From contig CAMEWS010000005.1 in NCBI GenBank assembly GCA_945946765.1, positions 1 to 55,046 of the forward strand: a stretch of 55,046 nt of DNA, read 5' to 3'. Positions 43,575 through 52,981 of this stretch are shown here, in pieces. Origin of the DNA: an uncultured Clostridia bacterium (lineage in GTDB: Bacteria; Cyanobacteriota; Vampirovibrionia; Gastranaerophilales; Gastranaerophilaceae). The translations under genes and the position numbers were made by a program. Below the pieces are notes generated by a model. That model was not told the origin of the DNA and ran no database searches. It saw only the letters and a list, made by a program, of their open reading frames with translations. Position 1 is the stretch's first letter, and every line of letters begins with the position of its first letter.

Positions 43575-45356
43575 GTGAATAGAGAAGAAGTTTTAGAAAA
43601 AGCAAACGAACTCATTTCCGATAAAAATTTTGAAGAAGCCAAAGAGCTTCTCGATTCTTATACAAAAGAAAATGACGATAATACATTGGATATACAAAAA
43701 ACACTCGGACTTTGTAATGTAAACCTTGATAAATATTCGGAAGCCAAAGAAAATTTCGAAAAAGTAGTGACATTAAATGACGAAGATGCAACGGCTTGGT
43801 TTTATCTCGGTATAATTTATGAAGAACTTGAAAAAATTGAAAAAGCCCAAAAAGCTTATGAAAAAGTAATAGTATTAAGAAAAGATTATAAAGAAGCCTA
43901 TAAAAACCTTGCGCTTGTCCATCTGAAACTCAAAAACAATGATACGGCACTTGAATTTGCTCAAAAGGCTTTTGAATTGGATAGTGAAGACTACCAGATA
44001 CCATATATTATCGGTACCGCATACACATCAAAAAAAGAATACGAAAAAGCCGTAGAAGCATTTCTTGAAGGTATAAAAATAAATCCTCAACATCCGTTGA
44101 TATACAACAATCTCGGCTCATGTTATCTTGCTTTAAAAAGAATTAAAGATGCACAATCTGCTTTTGAAAAATCAGTCGAACTTTCTCCTAACAATGCAAC
44201 AAGCCAATATAATGTAGCGACATCACTACAATTACAACAAAATCACGAAGAAGCATTTGAATATTTTGAAAAAGCTTTTGAACTTGAACCTTCAGAATTT
44301 TATCTGTCCGCTGTTGCTTTAGCATCAATAAATGCACAAAAATGGGAAAAAGCGATTATTTATTATCAAAAACTTGTTATACTTCATCCTGAAAAACAAA
44401 ACTTCCAATATAACCTTGCAACCGCATATCAAGAAACAGGGAAGTACAAAGAGGCTATTGCAATATTAAGTCAGCTTGTTTCTACCAATCCAAAATCAAT
44501 ATCAATGGGGCAAAGACTTGCTGAGTGCTATGAAAAAACAAACAATTTAACAGCAGCCCAAACAGTTTACACAAATATGCTTAAACTTGGCAAAGTCCCT
44601 GCCAATATATATTACAAATATGCTTTGTTATGTATGAAAACAAATGACAAAGAAAAAGCAGAAACAATTTTTAAAAAAGTAATACAACTTGACCCACAAA
44701 ACCCATATGCACACAAGGATTTAGGGGTTGTGTATTTAAGTCAACGTCTGTTTGACTATGCACAAAATGAATTTGAAACTGCATACAAAATTGCGCCTCA
44801 AGATGCTTCCGTCATTTTTGAATATGCAAACTTTAACCATGCAATGAATGATTTTGTTAAAGCACAGGAATTATACGAAAAAGCATACTCCATAGATTCA
44901 AACTCTGTTGATATATGCATTTTTAGAGCATTAAATTATTTAAGACTCAATAATATAGAAAAAGCGCTTGAATTGTTTTTGGAGGCAAACAAAAAATTCC
45001 CGTCACAACACACGATTTTATTTAATATCGGATTAATTTATTTCCAAAAGAAAAGCTATGATGCGGCTAAAGAATTTTTGTCCGATGCTTATTCACTATA
45101 TCAAGATGCCGAAACAATGAATGTTCTTGCTTTAACCTTTTATGAAATAAAAGAGTACGAAAATGCAAAAAATCTTGCACAAAAACTTCTTGTTGAATAT
45201 CCTGACAATATAAATATTTTATTGTTATTGGCAAAAACATACATAGAACTCGAAGATATTGAAAACACAATAAAATATTTGGAAAAAATATTAAAAATAT
45301 TTCCGGAGCAACCGGAAGCCAAAGAACTTTACGAAAGGATTAAAGGTATAAACTAA
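43575..45356 (+). CDS. TPR-repeat protein
   Basis: The 593-aa protein is composed almost entirely of about 14-16 tetratricopeptide repeats of 34 residues (ATAWFYLGIIYEELEKIEKA, PLIYNNLGSCYLALKRIKDA and similar), with no signal peptide or membrane segment. It begins with GTG after GTGAGG. Such alpha-solenoids act as scaffolds; its position between the LptF/G-type permease and queD, with a 1-nt overlap to queD, suggests shared transcription but does not define a partner. Confidence 0.85.
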   Translation: MNREEVLEKANELISDKNFEEAKELLDSYTKENDDNTLDIQKTLGLCNVNLDKYSEAKENFEKVVTLNDEDATAWFYLGIIYEELEKIEKAQKAYEKVIVLRKDYKEAYKNLALVHLKLKNNDTALEFAQKAFELDSEDYQIPYIIGTAYTSKKEYEKAVEAFLEGIKINPQHPLIYNNLGSCYLALKRIKDAQSAFEKSVELSPNNATSQYNVATSLQLQQNHEEAFEYFEKAFELEPSEFYLSAVALASINAQKWEKAIIYYQKLVILHPEKQNFQYNLATAYQETGKYKEAIAILSQLVSTNPKSISMGQRLAECYEKTNNLTAAQTVYTNMLKLGKVPANIYYKYALLCMKTNDKEKAETIFKKVIQLDPQNPYAHKDLGVVYLSQRLFDYAQNEFETAYKIAPQDASVIFEYANFNHAMNDFVKAQELYEKAYSIDSNSVDICIFRALNYLRLNNIEKALELFLEANKKFPSQHTILFNIGLIYFQKKSYDAAKEFLSDAYSLYQDAETMNVLALTFYEIKEYENAKNLAQKLLVEYPDNINILLLLAKTYIELEDIENTIKYLEKILKIFPEQPEAKELYERIKGIN

Positions 45357-45721
45357 TGTACGAATTAAAAGTATTAGGTTCATTTTCCGCCGCACATCAT
45401 CTACTCAATTACGAAGGCGAATGCGAAAATCAACACGGGCACAACTGGAAAGTTGAAGTTTATATAAAAGGAGAAAATCTCGATAAATCAAATATTTTGG
45501 TGGATTTTAAAGTATTAAAAAGAGAGCTGAAAACCGTTCTCGACAGGCTTGACCACAAAGATATAAACGAATTACCGGAGTTTAAAGGTATAAGCCCAAG
45601 CAGCGAAATACTTGCAAAATACATATATGAAGAAATGAATAAACTATTCCCACAAATTTCCAAAGTGGGGGTTTGGGAAAACGAAAACTCTTGTTCAATG
45701 TATTACGAACAATGGGATTAA
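45356..45721 (+). CDS. queD: 6-carboxy-tetrahydropterin synthase QueD
   Basis: QueD converts dihydroneopterin triphosphate to 6-carboxy-tetrahydropterin, the second step to preQ0 and queuosine in tRNA. The 121-aa protein has the T-fold residues: zinc ligands H14 (FSAAHHL), H27 and H29 (QHGHNW), nucleophile C23, the H67-containing DHKDIN motif and E108/E110 in WENE. Length is normal for QueD. No queC, queE or queF is nearby. It overlaps the TPR gene by 1 nt and precedes uppP by 45 nt. Confidence 0.93.
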   Translation: MYELKVLGSFSAAHHLLNYEGECENQHGHNWKVEVYIKGENLDKSNILVDFKVLKRELKTVLDRLDHKDINELPEFKGISPSSEILAKYIYEEMNKLFPQISKVGVWENENSCSMYYEQWD

Positions 45722-45766
45722 TAATCAGACATATAAAATTTATATTTTATTAATAAGGGACAAATT

Positions 45767-46612
45767 ATGAATTTAATACAAGCAATAATAATGGGACTAA
45801 TGCAAGGCTTGACGGAATTTTTGCCCGTTTCAAGTTCGGGACACCTTGTTTTAACATCAAGTTTATACAAGTTTTTTACACACAAAGACTTTGTAACCGG
45901 CGGAAACGAAGAAGTTGTTTTCGACATAATCTTGCATTTGGGTACTTTGCTTGCCGTAATTTTGTTTTTTAAAGATGACATTATAAAAATAACAAAATCC
46001 TTTTTTAACGCTTGTATAAAAAAAGATTTTTCCGACCCCGAAGCAAAACTAGCCGTTTTTATATTAATCGGCACATTTTTTACAATATTGGTTGCTTATC
46101 CGTTAAAAGTAGTTTCAGAAAGTCTTATAAACCTTCCATATATTGTCGGTATTTTTATTTTTATAACAGGTTGTATCCTATATCTTGGTGAATGGGCAGC
46201 CGAAAAAATTGCAACAAAAAAAGACAAAGTTGATTTAAAAACAGCAATCATACTGGGTGTTGCTCAAGGTCTTGCATCTATCCCCGGTATTTCCCGTTCA
46301 GGTTCAACTATATCTACAGGTATATTTCTTGGTTTAGATAGAGTAGCTTGCGCAAGGTACTCCTTTTTGCTTAGCTTGCCTATCATTGTCGGTGCCTCAA
46401 TATTTTATCCGATATTAGAGCTTGATTTACACGAATTTTTAAATTTTAACTGGCTTTCATTTGCCGTAGGTTTTATTGTTTCATTTATATCAGGATATTT
46501 TTGCATAAAATACTTCTTGCAATTTTTAGGCAAGCACTCAATGAAAGTTTTTGCTTACTATTGTTGGACAGTCGGTGTATTTATGTTTGTGTTTTTCAAA
46601 TTTTTTGTATAA
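45767..46612 (+). CDS. uppP: Undecaprenyl-diphosphate phosphatase
   Basis: UppP (BacA) dephosphorylates undecaprenyl pyrophosphate so the lipid carrier can be reused for peptidoglycan and O-antigen synthesis. The 281-aa protein has seven to eight transmembrane helices and both inverted-repeat signatures: GLTEFLPVSSSGHL near residue 14 and ASIPGISRSGSTISTG near residue 168, which supply the catalytic Glu, Ser and Arg. AAGGGA lies before the ATG. It ends the plus-strand run from 42068. Confidence 0.95.
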   Translation: MNLIQAIIMGLMQGLTEFLPVSSSGHLVLTSSLYKFFTHKDFVTGGNEEVVFDIILHLGTLLAVILFFKDDIIKITKSFFNACIKKDFSDPEAKLAVFILIGTFFTILVAYPLKVVSESLINLPYIVGIFIFITGCILYLGEWAAEKIATKKDKVDLKTAIILGVAQGLASIPGISRSGSTISTGIFLGLDRVACARYSFLLSLPIIVGASIFYPILELDLHEFLNFNWLSFAVGFIVSFISGYFCIKYFLQFLGKHSMKVFAYYCWTVGVFMFVFFKFFV

Positions 46613-46650
46613 AACAGTCTAAGCAAAGTTTCTAAAATCAAGCAAAAAAA

Positions 46651-46666
46651 AAGACCTTTCGGTCTT
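46651..46666 (-). terminator. Intrinsic terminator for the ruvX-DUF1292 run
   Basis: Stem AAGACC/GGTCTT with loop TTTC. On the minus strand it is followed by about nine T, so it ends transcripts coming from the DUF1292 gene about 120 nt upstream. It may also block read-through from uppP. Confidence 0.65.
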
Positions 46667-46783
46667 AAAAAGTTTTTCGATTCTCGTGTGTGGTAGATTT
46701 TCTCTCTTATTCCTCGTATATATATAAAGTATACACACAAGAAATAATTGACTTTTACACACGTAATTATTAAGAAATGTTAA

Positions 46784-47065
46784 CTATTCTTCTTCAGAAT
46801 CCTCTAAAGTGTCAATATAGTCAACAACATTGTTAAATTCTTCATCATCTTCTATCATTTCAAAAACGTATTCTTCGCCTTCTTTTGTTAAACGCATAAG
46901 AACAACTTCTTTATCTTCTTCTGATTCCTCATCGTCCTTAGGAAGCAAAAGTCCGTACTCTTGTCCATCCATTTCGATAATATCGATGAGTTCAAAGTTA
47001 ATTACGTTACCTTCTTCATCAATAGTTTCAATTAATTGTTCTTCAATTTCTTCGTGATTTGTCAT
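46784..47065 (-). CDS. DUF1292 family protein
   Basis: The 93-aa, very acidic protein matches DUF1292 (YrzB-like): TIDEEGNVINFELIDIIEMDG, then EYGLLLP, EVVLMRLTKE, YVFEMIEDDEEF. The function is unknown. In Firmicutes it follows ruvX/yrrL as here, so this short gene order is conserved across phyla. The start is preceded by AAGGAAA, and the gene lies 15 nt after the ruvX stop. Confidence 0.88.
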   Translation of the reverse strand: MTNHEEIEEQLIETIDEEGNVINFELIDIIEMDGQEYGLLLPKDDEESEEDKEVVLMRLTKEGEEYVFEMIEDDEEFNNVVDYIDTLEDSEEE

Positions 47066-47080
47066 TTTTTTTTCCTTATA

Positions 47081-47497
47081 TTAATTTGTTCTGTCTAAGT
47101 ATTGTTGCAATATTATACAAGCACTTTTAAGGTCAACCAGTCCTTTATTTTTTGTGTATTTTTTACCTTGCAATGCAAGTATGTTTTCAGCTTGTCGGCT
47201 TGTTAATCGTTCATCTTCAAAAATAATTTCGCATTCAGGTATCTTTAGTTTTAACAGATTTGAAAATTTTTCGCAATCCTGCGCCTGTGGTCCTGTTGTA
47301 CCATTCATATTTTTGGGCAACCCCACCACAATCTTTTTCACATTGTTTTCACTGCACAATTGCGCAATTTTATTGACTGATTCAGTTTCCGGCTCACGAT
47401 TTATTGTTTCACAAGGCTGCGCTGTAATAAGCAAAAAGTCACTTAAAGCAATGCCTATTCTTTTTGTACCAACATCAAGCCCCATTATTTTTTCCAT
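47081..47497 (-). CDS. ruvX: YqgF/RuvX-type nuclease
   Basis: The 138-aa protein has the RNase H-like fold of the YqgF family: IMGLDVGTKRIGIALSD with the first catalytic Asp, VVGLPKNMNG, FEDERLTSRQAE with the second acidic residue, and VDLKSACIILQQYLD with the third. It is annotated as a putative Holliday junction resolvase; in E. coli it also acts in 16S rRNA 5' processing. It starts 1 nt after the HEAT-protein stop. Confidence 0.92.
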   Translation of the reverse strand: MEKIMGLDVGTKRIGIALSDFLLITAQPCETINREPETESVNKIAQLCSENNVKKIVVGLPKNMNGTTGPQAQDCEKFSNLLKLKIPECEIIFEDERLTSRQAENILALQGKKYTKNKGLVDLKSACIILQQYLDRTN

Positions 47498-47498
47498 A

Positions 47499-49127
47499 TT
47501 ACACCCAATGTTTTTCTATTTCGGTAATACAGCTTTTAATATAATTAATGTCAATTTCATTCAAATCTTTATTTGCTTTTCTTGTAAAAATAGATGTTGC
47601 GCTTTTGAGATTATCATATCTGTCTTTTTGTGAAAGGAAATATTCATATACACTTTTTTTAAGGATATCAGTCATAAATTTGTCTTTAATTGAAGAATCT
47701 TGACGCAAAGAATATATCATATCGGCAAAAGTTTCTTCGTTATCATTTTTGATTAAATAAGCACCTAAAAGCAATCTGTGATTAAATACCCTTAAAAATG
47801 CCAAATCAAAAACTTTATCTTTATTGTCTTCAACAATACGATTAATTTCACAGATATCAGAAATTTTGTTATCTGCAATCTCATCAATCAAGACGGCAAA
47901 ATCATCATTGTGTGCAACATCAAAGAACCATTTGTCAAAATAGTCTTTTTCATACAACTGCTGCAACAAAAATTCATTCATCTCTATTTGGGAAAATATT
48001 GTCAAATCTATCTCTGACGATTCTTCTACATCTTTTGTAATCATTGACCAAGCAGCATATTCATAGGAAAACTCTTTATATTTTAGTCTTGAAATTTTTT
48101 CAGCATCTAGCATTAAGGATTTACACAAATGTTCATCAATTTGAACCACTTTGCCGTTTTGATAAAACTTTGACGCAATTCTTTCAAATTCACTTTCGTT
48201 AATTTCATTAAAACCAAAGCAATCAATGATGCCATCAATATCATTTACAACAGTTGCAAACATTTGAATAAAATCAAACTCGTTTTTTCTGGAAAAAATC
48301 AGTCCAACATTGCCATGACCATCGGGAAAACTTGCAAAGCATTGATAAACAGGAGATACAGAAAGTAATTTTTTGTAATACTCGCCTGTTGTGTCTTCTT
48401 TCACTCCTGACAATTTAAGCATACTCATGCTTTTTTGGACATTAGCTTTTACAGCTAAATCATCCATTGTTTCCAACAAATTTTGCAAAATAGGAAATGC
48501 CAACAAAGAACGGCTTTCACCCAATGCTTTTATAGCAATTTGAGCCAAATCACTATATGGCGAAGACACAATAAGCGGTATTAAAATATTCGCCAAATTA
48601 TCCCCGTCAAAATCCTCGTTCATAGATTCAACCAAGACATTTTTTTCAGATTCCGGCAAAGCATGTATAAAATCTAAAAAGTCTATTTGTGCTTCGGGAT
48701 TAATTTTAGCGTTTTCCAAAAGCTTTACAGTATCAGAGTCAATTATTTCATCAGGATTTTGAAAATAAGTCATATACTGATCATAATCAACATGTCTTCC
48801 ACATTCTCTTAAAAAGTTAACTATTTTAGACTTAATTTTGTCATTAATCTTTGGATTAGCCAAAGTTTCAAACATAAGTTTTTCGGCTTGTTCCTTATCA
48901 GTCAATTCACTCAACAAAAATGTTATCGTATAATCTCTGATTTCAGAATTATCTTTAAGAAGTTCTTTGTGCAATATATCCAATACTGCTGTTTTGTCTT
49001 GAATAGTATTTAAATCATCAAGCGTATTCCCGACAAAAGGCATATCGGAATGATTGTTTTGTAAATTAACAATCGCCGAGAGAATTTTTGCTCTAATTTG
49101 CAATTTATTTTCAGAAGATTCCGACAT
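47499..49127 (-). CDS. HEAT-like helical-repeat protein
   Basis: The 542-aa protein is all-alpha. The first 230 residues show HEAT-type pairs (IRDYTITFLLSELTDKEQA, LAQIAIKALGESRSLLAFPILQNLL). The second half has no recognised domain. There is no signal peptide. ATG 49127 is chosen because GGAG lies 9 nt upstream; a longer frame runs into the zinc-finger gene. It lies between a ClpX-type zinc finger (14 nt upstream) and ruvX (1 nt downstream), so it is surely co-transcribed. It may be a scaffold that works with the zinc-finger protein. Function unknown. Confidence 0.65.
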   Translation of the reverse strand: MSESSENKLQIRAKILSAIVNLQNNHSDMPFVGNTLDDLNTIQDKTAVLDILHKELLKDNSEIRDYTITFLLSELTDKEQAEKLMFETLANPKINDKIKSKIVNFLRECGRHVDYDQYMTYFQNPDEIIDSDTVKLLENAKINPEAQIDFLDFIHALPESEKNVLVESMNEDFDGDNLANILIPLIVSSPYSDLAQIAIKALGESRSLLAFPILQNLLETMDDLAVKANVQKSMSMLKLSGVKEDTTGEYYKKLLSVSPVYQCFASFPDGHGNVGLIFSRKNEFDFIQMFATVVNDIDGIIDCFGFNEINESEFERIASKFYQNGKVVQIDEHLCKSLMLDAEKISRLKYKEFSYEYAAWSMITKDVEESSEIDLTIFSQIEMNEFLLQQLYEKDYFDKWFFDVAHNDDFAVLIDEIADNKISDICEINRIVEDNKDKVFDLAFLRVFNHRLLLGAYLIKNDNEETFADMIYSLRQDSSIKDKFMTDILKKSVYEYFLSQKDRYDNLKSATSIFTRKANKDLNEIDINYIKSCITEIEKHWV

Positions 49128-49141
49128 TAAAATCCACTCCG

Positions 49142-49411
49142 CTAATCCAATTTTTCCCAAAAAGAATCAAGTATTTTTTGCGCTTCGCCTGACGGCATTT
49201 TATCTTCCAAAATAAGATACTGAACAGCAATCATAGTACATTCGGAACAAATATTGACACCGGGCCCCTTTACCATTTTTATTACTTGAGTATTTGGTCT
49301 GCCGCAAAAACTACAATAAACAGGCTCAACTCCCATCGGCACATCTTCTTTTTTTTCTTCTATATCTTGCTTAGCCCGAGAAAGCGATACTACTTTTTTA
49401 TCATCTGACAT
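49142..49411 (-). CDS. Stand-alone ClpX-type zinc finger protein
   Basis: The 89-aa protein has the C4 zinc finger of the ClpX N-domain: C33 and C36 in YCSFCGRPNTQV, C55 and C58 in NICSECTMIAVQYL, with VKGPGVNIC between. In ClpX this dimerises and binds adaptors and substrates. Here no AAA+ ATPase follows: the helical tail ends after 30 residues. It could compete for ClpX adaptors or act as an independent binding module. First gene of the run to DUF1292. Confidence 0.75.
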   Translation of the reverse strand: MSDDKKVVSLSRAKQDIEEKKEDVPMGVEPVYCSFCGRPNTQVIKMVKGPGVNICSECTMIAVQYLILEDKMPSGEAQKILDSFWEKLD

Positions 49412-49536
49412 ATTATATTCCTTATCTTGATAATATAATTACAATCTACTTCGTTCATTGTATCTTATTTTACAAAAGTTGCCAAACATTTTAATTTTGT
49501 TTATTATGTTACAGGTTAGTATAGAGTACTATTTAT

Positions 49537-50154
49537 ATGAAGAAATTTATATTATTAATCACCATATTATTTGTATCGGTTATTTCTACAGCTTGCATAA
49601 ATAACCTTGCAGTACAAGAATTAAACAATAAAGCTAAAGAATATATGGCTAACGGTGAAACAGAAAAAGCAATAAGCCGCTTGCGTTCAAGTATTGACCT
49701 TGACACCAGTATTTTTGAAACCCACTATAATCTTGGTGTTGCGTTAATAGAAACAAAAGAATACGAAGAAGCTCAAACGGCTTTAGAAAACGCAATTAAA
49801 TTACAACCTGATTTTGCGGATTCATATTATTCACTTGCAATAGCTTATGAAGGTCAAGCAGATAACATTATCAATGATGATGACAAAATTGATTCCGACA
49901 AAGAAAGTGATACAACAGTAAAAAAAGATAAAACTTTAACAGAAAACGAAAAATTAAAAGTTATCAACCTCTTAAACTCAGCTGTTGATAATTACAATAA
50001 ATACCTTGTAAAAAAACCTGATGCTCAAGATAAAGAAAAAGTTCTTGAACAAATTGATTATATTAACAAACAAATTGCAGAATTTAACTCTATAAAAGAT
50101 ACTTCTTTAGACTCTGTAAAAAGCACATCAACAAATGGAGAAATTGACGACTAA
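49537..50154 (+). CDS. Exported TPR protein, possible lipoprotein
   Basis: The 205-aa protein has a signal peptide ending STAC (Cys about 20), a near-lipobox, so lipid attachment is possible. Two to three TPR units follow (KAKEYMANGETEKAISRLR, HYNLGVALIETKEYEEAQ, YYSLAIAYEGQ), then an acidic linker and a last helix pair. A promoter TTGTTT (49497-49502)-17 nt-TATAGA (49520-49525) would start transcription within a few bases of the ATG. It overlaps lgt by 1 nt, and Lgt is the enzyme that modifies such proteins. Confidence 0.75.
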   Translation: MKKFILLITILFVSVISTACINNLAVQELNNKAKEYMANGETEKAISRLRSSIDLDTSIFETHYNLGVALIETKEYEEAQTALENAIKLQPDFADSYYSLAIAYEGQADNIINDDDKIDSDKESDTTVKKDKTLTENEKLKVINLLNSAVDNYNKYLVKKPDAQDKEKVLEQIDYINKQIAEFNSIKDTSLDSVKSTSTNGEIDD

Positions 50155-50942
50155 TGCTTTCACCAAAATCATCCGTGCTTATAAACATAGGTGATTTTAG
50201 TATCCATTATTACGGTGTAATAATGTTTGCAGCTATAATTTCTGCCTTGTTGGTTATCAGATTTATTGCAAAAAAATATTACAAAGATATAGATACCGAA
50301 ATTATATTGGACATATTACCTATCATAATATTGTCTGCAATATTTGGTGCAAGAATTTATTACGTGTTAATGGATTTACAGTATTTTAGTAATCACTTGA
50401 ACGAAATTTTTGCTATATGGCACGGAGGAATGTCTATACATGGTGGTTTACTGGGTGGAATTGTATCAGGTGTTATACTTGCTAAAATAAAAAAAATAAA
50501 CTTTTTAAAATATGCGGATATATTTTCCTACGGTATAATAATTGGTCAGGCAATTGGACGCTTTGGAAACTGGTTCAACTGTGAAGCATTTGGAAAGCCT
50601 TGTTTTGTTCCTGTACTAAAACTCTTTATTCCGGAAGAACACAGACCCTTCGGTTACGAAAACTTTGAATATTTCCACCCGACATTTTTGTATGAGTCTG
50701 TATGGAATATTTTTGTATTTACAATATTATTTACAGTGATAAGAAAAATACCAAGTGTAAAAGAAGGTACAATATTTTTCTCATATCTTATATTGTATTC
50801 TGTCGGAAGATTTTTTATCGAATGGTGTAGAATAGACAGTATACGAAATTTGTGGGGATTACCTGTCGCACAAATAATATCGTTTGTAATTGTATTTTTC
50901 TCGACAATTTTTTTATTTCGGATATATAAAAAGAAAAGGTAA
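50154..50942 (+). CDS. lgt: Prolipoprotein diacylglyceryl transferase
   Basis: Lgt transfers diacylglycerol from phosphatidylglycerol to the lipobox cysteine of prolipoproteins. The 262-aa protein has seven transmembrane helices and the family motifs: HGGMSIHGGLLGG near 98-110, the signature GQAIGRFGNWFNCEAFG near 128-144 with its Arg and Asn, HPTFLYES and GRFFIEWCRID near the end. The ATG overlaps the TPR-protein stop (TAATG), so translation is coupled. Confidence 0.95.
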   Translation: MLSPKSSVLINIGDFSIHYYGVIMFAAIISALLVIRFIAKKYYKDIDTEIILDILPIIILSAIFGARIYYVLMDLQYFSNHLNEIFAIWHGGMSIHGGLLGGIVSGVILAKIKKINFLKYADIFSYGIIIGQAIGRFGNWFNCEAFGKPCFVPVLKLFIPEEHRPFGYENFEYFHPTFLYESVWNIFVFTILFTVIRKIPSVKEGTIFFSYLILYSVGRFFIEWCRIDSIRNLWGLPVAQIISFVIVFFSTIFLFRIYKKKR

Positions 50943-50959
50943 GAAGTAATCTTACCTTT
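50935..50959. terminator. Terminator at the end of lgt
   Basis: A 9-bp stem AAAGGTAAG/CTTACCTTT with a 7-nt loop. It contains the lgt stop codon and lies between lgt and the convergent Q-rich gene. The T run is short, so its strength is uncertain. Confidence 0.45.
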
Positions 50960-50992
50960 ATGTATAAACAGATGTATGTAATAGTTTTTTAA

Positions 50993-52819
50993 TTAAGCAA
51001 TCATATCGGGATATGGAGATTGATACAGTTCATTAAATCTGAATGTGTTATCGCCCATATATTGCATCGGTTGGGGATATGCATACTGACCGAAAGGGCT
51101 TGTTGCATATGGATTATATTGTTGTATTCCTTGTTGTGTTCCTTGTTGTGTTGCTGCCTGTTGAGCTTGCTGCTGTGCTGCTTGTTGTTGAGCAATATCC
51201 GTTACTTTCAAACCTTGTGCCGCAAGTTGTTGGTCAATAGCATCAGCCAATTGTTCTGCCGTCATGCCTTGTTGTGCTGCTGCTTCTATCATTTGGTCTT
51301 TTGAATCAAATCCGTACAGTTGTGCATATTCATCGTTTATTGTTTGCGGAGCCGCACCTGATAGATAGCTTGAACCATATGCCAATCCTACCTTAGGTAA
51401 GTGTTGCTGTGCTGCAAGTTTGTAATTAGCATTTCTAAGTATTTGTTTATCTCTTGCAATTGCTCCTTTCAACGTATTAATCCTTGCATCTATTGTATTT
51501 AACCTTGCTTGTTGAGCAGATGTCAGATTGTGAGACTGAGTTGGAAGATTCTTTTCGGCTTCAAGTTCCGAAATCATTCTTTGTGCTCTGTTTATTCGTT
51601 CTTGTACTCCATCTATTTTGAAATTATTTTTAAAATATTTAATTTCTTTATTCAAGAGTTTTATATCTGCTTCAATTGCTGCTTTTTGTTCACCTGTTGC
51701 TGTTTTAAGTTGTTCTTGAAGGCTTTTTAAATTTTCTTCTGCCACTTTGATACAATCTTTTCTGGAAGTTGATGCACTCGGACCATTTTGCATTCTGGTT
51801 GTGTTATATGCACTATGAACTTCTGCATTTGCTCTTTGAGCTATTAAATCATTATATTGAGTATTTAATTCTACCCTTCTTGCATCGGATAAATCGGGTT
51901 TTTGTAATTCTTCTGATATTTTAGACATTTTGGAATCAATATCATTAATTTTTTTATTAATTTTAACTTGTTCAGCTTCTGTGTAGTTCTTGTAACCGTT
52001 TTTGTAAGAAAATGCTTGTTGAAGATTCGGTTTCGCCGTATTAGACCAGTAGTTTCGAATACTTCTTGCAGTTTGTATTGGATGGAGCATCGAACCTTTT
52101 GCACTCCAAAGACCTTTACCCGTTATCTTAAAGCAATCAACCGTTGCCCTTAAACTGCTTGTAACAGCATTGCCTTTAGGCACAGCTACTCCTGCCGATT
52201 TTAATGCACCTTTAGCACCTGCTACCGATGCAACAATACCTGTCGCACCTGTACCGATTTCTTGCCATGCCTGTTCAGCTTCCCTATCCGTTTTAGCAGT
52301 ACAAGCTTTATATACTCCTTTACCGGTTTGAACAGTTGCCATAGTAGCTCCTGCTGCTATCAAATAAGGTGCTGCGGCACCGCTTGTTGCAACGGTCAAG
52401 GCAATAGCTCCGCCTACAACTGCTGCGGTTGTTAATGTTCTTTTCCAACTAAATTTACCGTTTTCATCGCAAACCATTCCTTTAAAGAAATTTCCTATGC
52501 CTTTTCCAAAGTTTTTGAGCTTTTTGCCCCAACTAATTTTACCGTCATCTTTGCCGTCACCTGTTTGAGGCGGTAAAGTGCCTGCCGAGACACACGGCTG
52601 TTGCGTTTGACCCACAGCAACTTGAGAATAATCTTGCTGTTGTGGGAGATAAGCATCCATTTGTACCTGTTGCGTAGCCATCTGTTGTTCACGCTGCTGT
52701 TGAGCCAACAACGCCATTTGCTGTTGTTGCTGAATCATCTGCATCATATAGTACTGATACATAGGATTCGTTGTGTAATTAGCCGGTAATCCATAACCGG
52801 AATAAACTCCTTGTGGCAT
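50993..52819 (-). CDS. Large Q-rich coiled-coil protein with hydrophobic hairpin
   Basis: The 608-aa protein has no signal peptide. Residues 1-75 are Tyr/Met/Gln-rich; 95-115 are basic; 129-165 are hydrophobic (VVGGAIALTVATSGAAAPYL, then IAAGATMATV), with a second Gly/Ala stretch near 188-203. Residues 280-480 form long coiled coils. Residues 520-580 are again Gln-rich before an aromatic tail. Hydrophobic segments followed by coiled coil resemble type III translocators and pore-forming effectors, but no homology is visible. AGGGAGAAG precedes the ATG. It is convergent to lgt. Function unknown. Confidence 0.6.
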   Translation of the reverse strand: MPQGVYSGYGLPANYTTNPMYQYYMMQMIQQQQQMALLAQQQREQQMATQQVQMDAYLPQQQDYSQVAVGQTQQPCVSAGTLPPQTGDGKDDGKISWGKKLKNFGKGIGNFFKGMVCDENGKFSWKRTLTTAAVVGGAIALTVATSGAAAPYLIAAGATMATVQTGKGVYKACTAKTDREAEQAWQEIGTGATGIVASVAGAKGALKSAGVAVPKGNAVTSSLRATVDCFKITGKGLWSAKGSMLHPIQTARSIRNYWSNTAKPNLQQAFSYKNGYKNYTEAEQVKINKKINDIDSKMSKISEELQKPDLSDARRVELNTQYNDLIAQRANAEVHSAYNTTRMQNGPSASTSRKDCIKVAEENLKSLQEQLKTATGEQKAAIEADIKLLNKEIKYFKNNFKIDGVQERINRAQRMISELEAEKNLPTQSHNLTSAQQARLNTIDARINTLKGAIARDKQILRNANYKLAAQQHLPKVGLAYGSSYLSGAAPQTINDEYAQLYGFDSKDQMIEAAAQQGMTAEQLADAIDQQLAAQGLKVTDIAQQQAAQQQAQQAATQQGTQQGIQQYNPYATSPFGQYAYPQPMQYMGDNTFRFNELYQSPYPDMIA

Positions 52820-52981
52820 ATTCTTCTCCCTATAAAATAAATTCCCTCAATAAAGTATAAATATAATTCCCTTATATAAATAAAAACATTCTGTTTTTGG
52901 GAATTGCCTCAACAAAATAATAATATTAAGAAATGTTAATATGTTTTTTTGCTATTATTTAATCAGAAAGAACAGGTTAAA

